This document shows, one piece after another, positions 35,785-47,682 of a DNA stretch of 64,000 nucleotides (the first letter of the stretch is position 1; each line of letters opens with the position of its first letter). The stretch is from contig NC_092642.1 of NCBI RefSeq assembly GCF_039555335.1, positions 14,766,243 to 14,830,242 on the forward strand. Reading direction: 5' to 3'. Both the position numbers and the translations under genes were made by a program. The DNA comes from Amphiura filiformis (lineage: Eukaryota; Echinodermata; Ophiuroidea; Amphilepidida; Amphiuridae). A model generated the notes under the pieces. That model saw only the letters and a program-made list of their open reading frames with translations. It searched no databases and had not been told where the DNA came from.

Positions 35785-35862
35785 ACTACTATACTATACT
35801 ATACTATTACTATACTATACTATACTATACTATACTATACTATACTATACTATACTATACTC
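35785..35862. repeat. (TATAC)n microsatellite, right of the retrotransposon
   Basis: About fifteen copies of the same five-base unit and strand phase as 34198-34251, with one interruption (CTATTACTATAC). Confidence 0.95.
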
Positions 35863-36190
35863 AAGTATACGGCCTTTTCGAATAGTGCCCTCTTATGTGA
35901 CCCGGTACTATGAAATTACCTTGCTCGATTTAAGCTATACGCGTGCACCTGCAAAACGTGCACCGTGTACCCGAATAGTATACTTCTATGTGATCGTAGC
36001 CTTATGTGACCCGGTACTATGAAATTACGTTGTTCGATTTCAGCTATACGCGTGCACCTGCAACATACTGCAGGCTCATTCTCCGATAAAGCGTTCAAGT
36101 TTGGTCTCGGTAATTGCAAAATTCCAACCACGAAGAATTCATGAAAATCATTCAGAATCGTAAACTTTAATAGTTTCAGAGCACAAAACA

Positions 36191-36270
36191 ATGCATGGGT
36201 GATTTTACAACAATACTTCATTTTTGAGCAATGCATGGGTGATTTTACAACAATACTTCATTTTTGAGCA
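36191..36270. repeat. 40-bp tandem duplication
   Basis: Two identical units starting ATGCATGGGTGATTTTACAA. The neighbourhood (36285-36680) has four copies of GGTAACGTATCTGTGA or a close variant. Confidence 0.95.
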
Positions 36271-37787
36271 ATATTACTTGTACGCATTGGTGGTAACGTA
36301 TCAGTGGTAACGTATCTGTGAAGCCCTTTCACACTTTTGTCTTAATCGTGCAAGTGTAAAACTTACCGACTTAATACTCATACTTGATCAGTCATCACCC
36401 AATGTACTAAAGTCTGGTATGGTATTTGGCTTCATTTATTACAGCGTTTTGTCCGAGGGGAGTAGAATTTAGGTAACGTATCTGTGACGACATGAACGTA
36501 ACGTCAGGATTTTTTGCCATTATAGACCTGATTTTTTTTTACTTGAAACCATTGTGTTATGTACCACATATATAATATAACTATGGAGCCTGCTTGATCC
36601 ATCACATATGAGAACATTCATATAGCTAGTTATTTTGACAGATTGCTATCCATTAGAAATATGGTAACGTATCTGTGAACAATATTGGCGACATAGTCTC
36701 AAAGACCTGTTGGAATAATTTAATAACCTGCGTTGTGATGTTTTATACTTTATAATTAGGGCATGATACCAGCTAATGAAAAGTACCTATAATCCGTTAT
36801 TATGCGCGGATGTATAGCGAACAGGGACACATTATACGGATCGCACCTTGGCTGGCGACATGGAGGAAAACAATGGATATGCATAATCAGCTTTATTGTT
36901 TTATACTTTCTAGGCATGTTACAACCTCTAGCCTCACACATTTTAGAAAGCAACCAACTCCTAAGTATTAGTTATATTAATAAAAGTCATTTCTTTCTGA
37001 CGAAACAAGTCTGAATACGACTTGAAACTATGGGCGACACAAATTTGGCTTTTTGGACACTTTATCGGAGAATGTGCCTGCAGTTACTGTCAATTTTCCT
37101 ATACACAATACACAGTGCTCTTACCATTGACGCGTAACCTCTACAAATGGTGTATGATAGAAGTATGGGTAATTGCCTAGTTAACGTCGCTGTGTGAAAA
37201 ATAACCGGCCAATATTACAAATTATCTTCTGAAATTCTAGAAAATATAGTTTTGTAACATGTCCTAAATTTTTTAGCTAATTTAGGTGTTTGGAAATATT
37301 CACACTTTGGTGTTTTAGGAAGGATATGTAAACGACAGATAACACCAAAAAATATGAAGAAATTATTTCCAAACCGTGTTACGGCCCACATCCATTATGT
37401 TTCTCATTTTCAAGAATGTGGTTAACAATATGCACAGTATTGCCTCATTTCGTGAACAAAGGCCACAAAGTAATTGTTACCTTGCGTTTGCTTTACAATC
37501 GCTCACCCAACTGAAACTATAATACCAGCTCATTGCTCATCACACAGGTAAAACAGACACATGCTTGTGTGGATTTAACCAGAGAAGATCTGATGTAACA
37601 TAGTTGAGCTGTTTTCAATTAGTGTTATCTTGGTTTAATAGCTTTTAATGGGGTTTAAGTCCTGCAAAGGTCGTGGTGAATTCTACTCTAGACATGACTG
37701 CATCATGAAACGTGCACCGTATAGCCGAATAGTATACTTCTATGTGATCGCAGCCTTAAGGACCTGTTGCTCTGAAGGGATACCACA

Positions 37788-38030
37788 CAAGTCCGCGCAA
37801 TACGAATATTACCATGCTGTTACATAGAACACGTGACAATATTTTTTAGTTTGTCAAAATAAAGGTGTTACACGCGAATCGATACTCAATAATACTTAAT
37901 AATGTGATTTGAAATGTGCAAATAATTTTTTCTATCGATTTGCGTGTAATACCGTTATATTGACAAACTAAAAAATATTGTCACGTGTTCCTATGTAATA
38001 GCATGGTAATATCCGTATTGCGCGGACTTG
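37788..38030. mobile_element. 243-bp foldback MITE
   Basis: CAAGTCCGCGCAATACG is at the left and its complement at the right. The arms pair nearly completely (TATTACCATGCTGTTACATA, CACGTGACAATATTTTTTAG) around a short loop near 37900. Confidence 0.8.
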
Positions 38031-38097
38031 GATGTCGACCTTTTCCCATGATACATCACGATTACATCGCAAACCGCTGGCGGCGCCCTTATTGTGA

Positions 38098-39143
38098 ATA
38101 GCGAGAATTACCTAGCTGGGGGTTTACACCTCCAGCTAGGTATTCTAATGCTATCCGATTCTGCTTTCTTCTTCTTCTGGCAACAAAAACTAGGTAATTT
38201 CAAAATGTTTCTCCTCCTACATGTTACACCCTACAATTACGTAACTTGTACATATCGACTATATCCAGTGCCAAAAGGGTCCAAACAGAATTGGGGTCAA
38301 AGGTCATTAAGGGGGCATTTTCGGTATATAACCAAATACCTTCAAAATGCTTCTTCTGCCACATATTACATAGCACAATGACGTCACTTACATATGTGCA
38401 TCGGCTTTACCCGGTGCCCATAACTTGCACACGGAATTGGGGTCAAAGGTCATTAAGGGGTAAAATCTTTAATACAATTGCATTATTTCGACATCTGTAA
38501 GGGGCATGGGGCTCAAACTCGGTGACAACAAATCTTATGATCAGGGGAACATCTTACAGTGGTCAGGTCAAAGGTCATGCAGAGGTCAAATTTTAGAAAT
38601 GCATTTCCTGGACAACTGTAAGGGGGTACGGGGCTCAAACTTGTTGACAACAAACTTAATGATCAGATGAACATTTTGAAATACTTTGCAGGGGTCAGGT
38701 CAAAGGTTAATTGGGGTCAAATCTTATCAAATCATTTTCTGGATATCTGTAAGGGGTATGGGGCTCAAACTCAGTGACAAAAAATCCCATGACCAGGGGA
38801 ACATTTCGCAATGGTCAGGTCAAATGTCATGCAGAGGTCAATTTTTTTTAATGCATTTTCTGGACATCTGTAACGGTACGGGACTCAAACTCCGTGACAA
38901 CAAACTTACTGACCAGGGGAACACGTTGAAATACCGTGGAGGGGTCAGGTCAAAGGTTATCTGGGGTCAAATCTTATAATTATATTTTCTGGACATTTGT
39001 ATAGAGTACGGGACTCAAACTCCTCGGTGACAACCTCATGACCAGGGGAACATTTTTGAAACATCTTTCAGGGGTCAGATACCACCAAAACACCAACATG
39101 CCCCAGCTAGGTTTGTGGTCTATGACCACCATTTGCCACTAGT
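38098..39143. repeat. Minisatellite array 2 rich in AGGTCA half-sites
   Basis: About six units with a period of about 120-135 bp from 38270 to 39080. Each contains GGTCAGGTCAAAGGTCAT or GGGGTCAAAGGTCATTAAG, a CTGGACATCTGTAAGGG-like stretch and GGGGCTCAAACTC. The perfect DR1 AGGTCAAAGGTCA is present near 38565. The array is bounded by TACCTAGCTGGG / CCAGCTAGGTA at the left and the 39077-39143 end sequence at the right. Open frames over it are by-products of the repetition. Confidence 0.8.
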
Positions 39144-39464
39144 TATTGTTTAGGTCGAGCGCATTTTAAACAATAAACGTTTAAAACTCTTTAAACAGCC
39201 AGTGGTTTAAAGTCTTAAACAGGCAGTTGTTTAAAGCATTAGAGCATTTTATTGGTTAAAAGGTTGTAAACAGTGGCATAGTTTAAGGCCTTTAACCAAT
39301 TATTACAAGAGAGGGCCACGTAACCAACGCGTCTTTAAGATTGTTTAAGATTTTTATATCGGAGAATAAGAGTGCAGGAACAAACCAAGTTACCATGGTT
39401 ACCTGGAACATTGGATAGATGACCTTCGACCAATTTTTAAGAAAAATGGCAATTTGGTCAAAAT

Positions 39465-39612
39465 TTAAAAGTATGTAGTTTTGCATATGCAAAAAAAAAA
39501 CATATTTTGCAGAAGTATGTATTTTAGCATATGCAAAACCACATAGTTTTGGAAAAGTATGTAATTTTGCATATGCAAAATATCATATTTTGCAAAAGTA
39601 TGCGTTTTTGCA
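39465..39612. repeat. Tandem TTTGCATATGCAAAA repeats
   Basis: Three units of roughly 50 bp each hold AAGTATGTA and GCATATGCAAAA. The ATGCAAA core resembles the octamer bound by POU-domain proteins, but this is only a sequence resemblance. Confidence 0.7.
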
Positions 39613-40165
39613 AGCAGCAATGGGGAGCGAATTGCGGCTAAACCCTAGTTTTGATCGCCATTCCTAGGATGTAGGAATAGCCCCAAACCATAGAATCGCT
39701 ACCCGATTTGAGTTTTACCGAGGTAATATTCGGAGGCTATACAATGGTATATGGTATTGCTAGCCTAGGAATGTCGTTTCCATCTTATCCCTGGCTCACC
39801 CTGGCTACGCCCATGAGAGGGGTGTGTGACCATATTCCATATAGTCCTGTTTCATAAAAGTCCAGACATTAATCATAGTCACCATTCACCAACAAAAAAT
39901 GACTAAAAATAACATAAATTTCCAAAAACAGTTGTTTAGGTACTTGTTTGGTCAAGGTGCTATAATATTATGTCACTGTGGAGAAAATAAACAACCAATG
40001 TAGGCACAAAAACAGGCAAAGTTCGATGGCCAAAACTTGCCAATTTCAGAGCCCACAGAAGTGTCAGGAAAACAGCACAAAAGTACACGGGAAATGATGA
40101 AAATCACTCTGCACGTAGCAGACAAATAAAACCAAACAGACAAAAAAAGAAAGAAAAGATAAACA

Positions 40166-40430
40166 TACCAAGCCAGTTCCAAAAACACTTGACCTAGCCA
40201 AACCAGGTATCACTAAACATCAAAGTTTACACTTCACTGACCAAAGTTTTACATGATCACTATAAGCACAAGTCCATTAGTTTGAGCCCATGAAAACTAT
40301 ATTCATGGTATTCCGGAATAATTGACTAATTAGTAATACACAATTGAAACTGACTAAATGATCAACAAACATATGTTCTTAAAATTGAAAATCAAATGAG
40401 CCCATAATACTAAAGGACGCATATAAAAGC
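40166..40430. repeat. Diverged third partial copy of the duplicated block
   Basis: AAGCCAGTTCC, AAACACTTGAC, AACCAGGTAT, AGTTTTACATGATCACTATA and AGTTTGAGCCCA occur in the same order as 1339-1480 and 43110-43240, with lower identity. It lies just before block B, so the duplication is part of an older local amplification. Confidence 0.6.
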
Positions 40431-42087
40431 AAATGAAATCAAATTTTAAAATATCATTAATAAATGATGCAATGATACATTTTTTATTTGATGATTATAG
40501 TGGAAATAATGCTAAAAGTAGATATACAAAATTCTGCAAATTAATATTTGGCGTGGCACAATGCAGAAAATATAGTCATTTGGTGTGATCTGGTGTGATT
40601 TCATTTCTTATTGACCCGGTGCTTGATTGTATTCATTTTACAGAAAACGTTTGAATGTCGGGTTATATAAAGGGTATTAAAGGATATATGAACGCTTTAT
40701 ACAAAACTCTTTAAAAATGTCGAGTTATATAGAGAAAACGTTTTAATAATATTCAAAAACATTTTTCTTGGCATTTCAAGATAAGAAAAGGACACCAAAA
40801 CATGAATATTAAACCATGTGCTATGAGGAGTGTGTCACCCCGGTTGGGAAATTGTTTTTTATAATATTCTTTACTTTGACACCGGTTCATGGTTCAGCCA
40901 AAAATAAATAAATAAATACACATGTATATTAAAGCAGCAGTAGCAAACAATCGGAGTATATTATGTTGAAGGAATCAGAACAAAGGCACAGCAACATATC
41001 ATGGACGGGCACATAATTAGGGTTAAGGGTACTGGGTCACGGTACGCACGTACGGTTATGGGTGTGAATGGGGTCAAGGATTCTGGGTTACAAGCAGTGG
41101 CGTACCGTGACCGCTCCTACCCCGGGGGCTGAAGAAAATTCAATTTTGCCTCCCCTTCCTCAACAGCCCGAAAAGATGGACCCAATTTTTTATTCCTTGT
41201 TTTGAAAAGTGAAGAGCAAAAAAAAGAAGAAAAAAGGATTTTAGGCGCTAGCGCCCTAAAAGCGATGCATAGTACCATTTTTTCACAGTTTTTTTTTATA
41301 CTTTTTCAAATTTTTCCGCCCTTTTTTCTTTACTAATTCTTTTTGCCGCCCCTTCTTCTTCCGCCGGCCTTGTTTTTGCCCCCCACCTTCTTCTTCCGCC
41401 GCCCCTTAGTTTTGGCTCCCCCCGGTGGCCTGGCGCCCCAAAAGCCCCCCCAAAAAAAAAATACGCGCATGACTAGGGTTAAGGGTACCTGATTAGGGTT
41501 AATGACAATGGGTTACAGATACGGGTTTGGGAATACTGATACATGGGTACTGGGTTGAGATAGTTATATAAATGGATATCTATACTATCAAGGATATATG
41601 TGTCATCTCCAGTGAGGTAAGGGGGCATCGGGATATTTGCCTCTTAGCCTTGGGATATGACCCCAGTTTAAACTCCCCCTGGCAAATAGGGGCAACACAA
41701 AGGGAATATTGGGAAATTTCACAATATTTGTTGGGCTTTGGTGCCAGTTGCCCCACTGTAAAATAGGGGCCCGGCATGAAGAGGTAATTGGGCATTTTCC
41801 CCCAGTTCTGGGATACTTCCTCAGTTTCCCCTTGCCAAATAGGTAAAGTTTCCACTTTTGAGGTAAAAATAGACACAATACTCCAGACACTCACTTTGCC
41901 TCCCAGTGTCAAAATGTGACTAGCAGGAAATGGACATAGAGGTATTTCCCTAGTTTCGGCTTTTCCATCCGGTTCCTCTGTTAAAATGGGCAATTTTTAT
42001 ATAAGATTTGGCAACTTTTCGTGACTCCGAGGGGGCTTCCCCTCTGGCAGTCCCAGGACATGTCATACATGCAGGGCTACAGACAAA
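40431..42087. other. Repeat-rich spacer, no gene
   Basis: It contains a fragment of the CAGCAAACAC family motif (40640-40790, ATGTCGGGTTATATAAAGG), GGGTTA-rich sequence (41020-41560) and a weak minisatellite (41600-41990) with CCCCAGTT and GGCAAATAGGGGCA repeated. The 137-codon minus-strand frame over the last part follows the repeat units and has no domain. Confidence 0.5.
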
Positions 42088-44480
42088 TAATCGAACTGTT
42101 AAAATGGACGATTTTGACATGATAAATTTGGCAAATGCAGTACATGTGTATTACAGAAAACCGTGACCAGCTTCACATACATTTTGGTAAACGTTTCCCC
42201 TAGGATGGGTTATGCAGCGCTACAGAAATACTTGTTCAGATACACTTACAATGTATTATTTTGACATACACATTGGCAAACATTTCTTGATTCCCCCCCC
42301 CTCTACTGGTAATGCAGCCATACATGTACACAAAACTTTATCAACTATTGTAAAAAATCTTGACATACCTTTGGGCAGAAATTGGATATCCCCTGTCCAC
42401 AGGTTATGCAGCGCTATGATAACGTTATATTAAAAATCAGTCCCCACCAAACAAAACATTTTAATGTTTTAATGTTTAAAAACACATATGACACACAGAT
42501 ATTGTTCAAGATGCTGACCTTTAATATATGTTGAAGCAATATATTTTCCATTATAAATCTACACAGCAAATTGAAACTATTATGCTATCCTTAATCATAC
42601 GCTTACATTTCTTGAAACTACCTAAGCGCTCATTTTAGTGAGAGAATTTTTACCCAGGTAAGGACCGGCCATCAAAGATTACAATAGAGGATACCAATAG
42701 CTATACACTAGTACCAAATATAACGGTATATGATGTTTATAATTGATAATTAGGTGGGGTTGCACCCCCCCCCCCCCCTTCGTAGTCCGAGTTACAAAAT
42801 ATGGCTCAGTAGTTCTATGCTTAAACAGGAATATGAGAGATATGTCTCATATCCCTGATCTAAACTAAAGATTTATTAAAAACGAAATGTAGAGCAAACC
42901 ATTATCTTGATCTAATAGTTATAAAATATCAATTACTAGTATATATTTGCATAAAAAATAAATCCGCACAGCAGATTGGTGTCTTTTTATATATATATTA
43001 GTACAATGTATCTTAAGTCATACACTTACTATTTATACCTCTTAAAACTATGTAACTTAAGAAACTATAATAAAACTTACTTATGAATATTCATATTTAG
43101 CCACTTTCCAGTTCACTAGACTTATAACCAAACCAGGTAGCGCTACATTAAAATTAATACTTCGTTGACCAAGGTTTTACATGATCACTATAAATACAAG
43201 CTCACTAGCATGACTAGTTTGAGCCCAGGAAGACTATATTAATCAGTTTTGCTGAATAGTTGGTAAATTTAAAAATACACACTTGAAATTAACTAAACAG
43301 AACATTTAAAAAGATAGACAAACATAATGCTAAAATAGAATATCAAAAGATCCTACATTTTATTCTTAATTTACTTGTTTTATTCTTGTCTACATCCATG
43401 ACATCGGAAGTTTATAATCTGTGTTTATTGTTTAATATAACTTGTTGAGTCTTGGTACTCTAATTATTTAACGTAATCATTTTTTCATATCTTTAACAAA
43501 ATCTTTAAAGCCAAACGAATGTGTCATTTTGGACATTAAGATTCATTCTAAATGATTGGTTCTCTTAAGATTACGGAACCATGAGAAGGAAGTCAGCAGC
43601 AGCAAATTTGTGACTATGAACAGATGAATGACAACATTACAGGTAACATTGCCGTGTAAAACTTTCACATCAAAATATGCAAACGTAAACGCTAGACATG
43701 CTAGATGTCAATGGATAAACTTTAAATCAATATCACTTGCTTTCTAGTGTTTTCCCATAGAACAATGGTAATCAAAAGTTGCTGTCCAAAACTTTCAATG
43801 TTACAGGAGATTTTATTATTACAAGTATTAGTACAATTTCCTGCGCAAAAGAAACACCTCAAACTTACATTCAAACCATAATCTGTTAACTTATAATTAT
43901 CATAATCTTAATGTTTACACTAATCAATAACCCTAAACCATATACTATGTTCTTTTATCAAAATGCTTAAACTAAGGCTTCAATAATCGTGACGATGCGG
44001 CAGGGCAATTTGTTTATGTGGTTCACCACGCACCCCGTACCTCGCAGTTACGATCGCACCAAACAGGGTTTCTATTCGTCTGGTTTAACCTGAGAAATGA
44101 AAAGAGAGAAAATAAGCAAGTAAATACAAACATCTGAAAATAATTTCATCAACAGGGCAAAAAGTAAAAGGGGAAAAGAAAACACAACAAAATGGATGTG
44201 GACGGGAGAATGACAGAAGTACAGTATAATATTCATGACACGATTGACAGCCTCATACCAAATTCTTCTTCATCAAAGCTGAGATTATCATTTTTGGATC
44301 ATAAAAAATGTCATACTTTTCTCATTACGCTAGTAAAGGTTGTGGTCTGAGGTTGTGGTAACTACGCTGAAATTGTATGTACTTCTTATATCAAATACGC
44401 CGGAGCAATGCAGCTAATTATTATGTTTTGATAAATCCAAGTGTGTGAAAATATTGGATCAAAAACAAAACAATGATAAT

Positions 44481-44601
44481 ATTAGATGCTTTACGCCCAA
44501 TATTTATTGGTCTCGCTATGAGTTTTGAAATATTGTATGTCTCGTGCAATATTTTAAAACCCATAGCTCGACCAATAAATATTGGGCGTAAAGCATCCAA
44601 T
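44481..44601. repeat. Short foldback (hairpin), copy B
   Basis: The arms GATGCTTTACGCCCAATATT and its complement are intact at both ends. It corresponds to 3075-3196. Confidence 0.75.
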
Positions 44602-47600
44602 TGTATATCAAAATTTGGACATATACTGCATAAGGGCTCAATTTAAGATATATATATATATTAGATTTGTGGGGTAAGTTATGAAATAAAACATTTAATA
44701 AGTAAAATAACATGAAATGTCATTTCGATTTGTTGAAAATGTCAATTTACGCCGGTAGTTTAATGAATAACAATGATAATTTTCCACCATCTATTTTGAG
44801 ATTGTGAGATCATTTTGTGAAATTGTCGGGTAACGGGTATTGTTTTAGGCCTCATCATTTTTCAGTAGTCTTAACTAGATATCACCGACAGCACAAGAAC
44901 TGATTACAATAATCTTTTGATTGGATCGCACATCCTGCATAATATTCATCATTCATGAGCTAAGTGGATAAACACTCAATCAATGCCTTTGGTGTATAGT
45001 ACTACCAGCATGCCCAGTGAAAGCCCAAAAGGTCCTCTACTGCAATCAAGATTACGTGCATCGATTTCACTTGATGATCTACAAATAGATGATGTGCACT
45101 GCGTAGTTATTATTGTCTAAATAAGCGATTGTGATTGTTGTTTCACATAGCAACTCTGCACATTATAGTCCACCATTCCGTTTTAAAGGGAATTTTTATT
45201 CGGCTTGGCTGACTTTAGCTAGCCTACGGTGCCTTGTCCTGGGGCTTAATCCTATTTCATTGTCTGCCAATGACCCCTATTTTTAGCAGTCCACGGCGAA
45301 CGACCACCTTGTTTGAAAAAAAACCCAATTCTACACCGATAGACAACTTTAGTCGTACTCTTATACCATGGAAGTACGAGACATGTTGATACGTCACTTT
45401 CATACTTCGAGTGCTTGAAACCAATACCCTATACAAACCCTAGCTTTTTATGTGGCACTGTAACAAACTTAAATTCAATTAATCGTTTTCCGGGGTGCTC
45501 GAATACGAAACTAGGGGTCAATCGGTGTAGAAATTTTCAGAAAAAGGCGGTCATTCGGTGTTGGCAATGTCAAAAATGGGGTGATTTTATATGAGAGCGC
45601 CCAAAATTTCACAATTTCAAAGTACAAAATAGACACAACTCATTTATTTCGCTCAAAATGCACGCAAAGCGCGCTGAAATTTCAATTTTGAGAACTAATT
45701 TTTCAAGAAAGTGGGTCATTCAGTGGGTCCATTTCCAGGCTACTGGGTCATTGGGTGTAGGATTTTCCAGGTCTTTTCATGGGCACATGACATATTTCAA
45801 TATATGGGAGTTTTACATACCGGGTACAGTGATAAAACCTGGACTCCATCTGTGTTGTCCGCACCCGGCATAGATGTTGGATTTGGGTACCTTGGATTAC
45901 TGTAGTTGAGTTCAGTAACAGCTGTTGCACCCGTTTTAGGATATGCCACACTGTAGAGCTTCCAACTATTGAATAGTAATAATAAAAGACGATAATACAG
46001 CATGATAACAGGGACAGTTGAATTATGCGAAGGGCGACTGGAATTACGTCACAATTTAATTGTATGTATCTTAGGTCCAGACAATAGGCGCCATTAGCGG
46101 CCATTTTGCTTCCTACATTTTATTCACGTGTCGTAATCAATACTTTGGTACAAATACATATAATAGTTAACATATTTACTATTAAATCTTAAGTTCGGCA
46201 AACAATCTTTAAATATTATAAGTTCAGCATACAATCATTTGGGTCTGTTATTTCAAAATAAGTAAAATTTGAATATCAGTGATAAATGGAAGTTGCTGTT
46301 CAAATTAAATAACCAGGGCCTTTTTGGTGACAGAACGAATGGAATAATAAGGGATCTTTGGATGACAGAAAATGTGTTCGAGAAATGTGTCCTTGGGTGA
46401 CAGCGATTTGAAGGGTTCTTAACAGCCGTACATGTATATACAACATGGCCCCCGGGTTATGGTTGCAAATGTTATAGGATTAGAGTTAAGGGTAGGTACC
46501 TAGGGTAGGGTTATGGTTATGTTTAGGGTTAAAGATAAAGGCTTAGGTTATGAAGTTCAGGGTTGGGATATGGGGTTAGGACTTTATGACTAAATGACCC
46601 TTTATCGACCTGTTACCACCCGAGCAGATTGGGCCTAGTGTATGCCTATAAACAATAATAGTCAGACGTTTTCCGTTGAGTGTTTAATAGTTCTCGGTTG
46701 CGATTTCCGCTCAAAAACATTTGTTCGATGCTCTGTTTTGGGGTTTTTGTTCTCAATATTTCTCAACGCGAACTCGCACAGTCGACGTCGGACTATATTT
46801 TTCATAACCTTCACGAATTACTCTACTACTCACTTTTTTCTTCCATTTACCACTGCAGACTTGATGCGGCCTTGAATGTCGGACGTATTGTCATCTTTAC
46901 TCGTAAACACATGTTTTCTGCCTGAGAACTTTACACCTTCATAAAGAGTGACCTGTAATCAATCCATAAGACCATAAAGTTATGTGTCAAATTTGCACTT
47001 TTTTGGGGCGCCCTCTTGAAGTTGCAAATTGGTTCAATTTTCGGCTTTGCTAGATTTACTTTGCATCTGTTTTGTTTAAAAGTACGTGCTTAGAAAAAAC
47101 AACACAACTAACTTGGTTTTGATTTTATTACTGTTTACTACTATGCATTCGAGGAAAGTAAAGTATACTGTGCCAAAAAGAATCCTTACACTTGGAAAAA
47201 CCTGCACATTATAACACCCCATTGAATCCAATGTGACTAAGAAGTAAAGTTACAAGCATTTGATAAACGAAGAATAAATACAAATTTTATGGCAACTTAA
47301 TCAAATTGATGTTTTTGACATTTAACAGTACTTGAAGTGAACTTGATAAAATTAATGATATGTACATAAAGGAAGGAAAAGCCGTCCGTCATTTGCGACC
47401 TTTCGTATTGCAGATATAGATTCCCCCCCCCCCCTAAAAAAAAAAGACCTATAATTTTTTGGTATTTTTGAAAAAGGAAATTCTCGACTGACCGACCTTA
47501 CTTTGGCAAGTCCATCTGCCCGTAGAACATGTTGTTTTTTGTCGCCTTTTAAAAATGAAACAAGGTCAGGTGAAGCATTCCCCTGCGCAATATACATCGT

Positions 47601-47682
47601 GGGGGGTTTCCTTGCGTGAATAAAAACACGGAAATTTATTTCGTTTAAACATATAAGAAAACACTTGCATTATATTTACCTT

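Larger units (their letters stand above)
33875..37758. mobile_element. Composite element with GGCTGCGATCACATAGAAG ends
   Basis: The left end TTAGGCTGCGATCACATAGA (33875) is inverted at 35978-36004 and again at 37732-37758. Between the two right ends lies a duplicated unit (TGTGACCCGGTACTATGAAA at 35896 and 36005), interrupted by further sequence from about 36066 to 37707. A near-perfect hairpin sits at 33905-33977. Two (TATAC)n tracts surround the retrotransposon remnant. I read it as an old DNA transposon or repeat filled by later insertions. Confidence 0.5.

Noticed and set aside
41580..41993. 137-codon minus-strand open frame as a gene
   Set aside because: The apparent protein repeats follow a DNA minisatellite and no domain is recognisable. 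Overlapping frames are open too, as expected for repeats.
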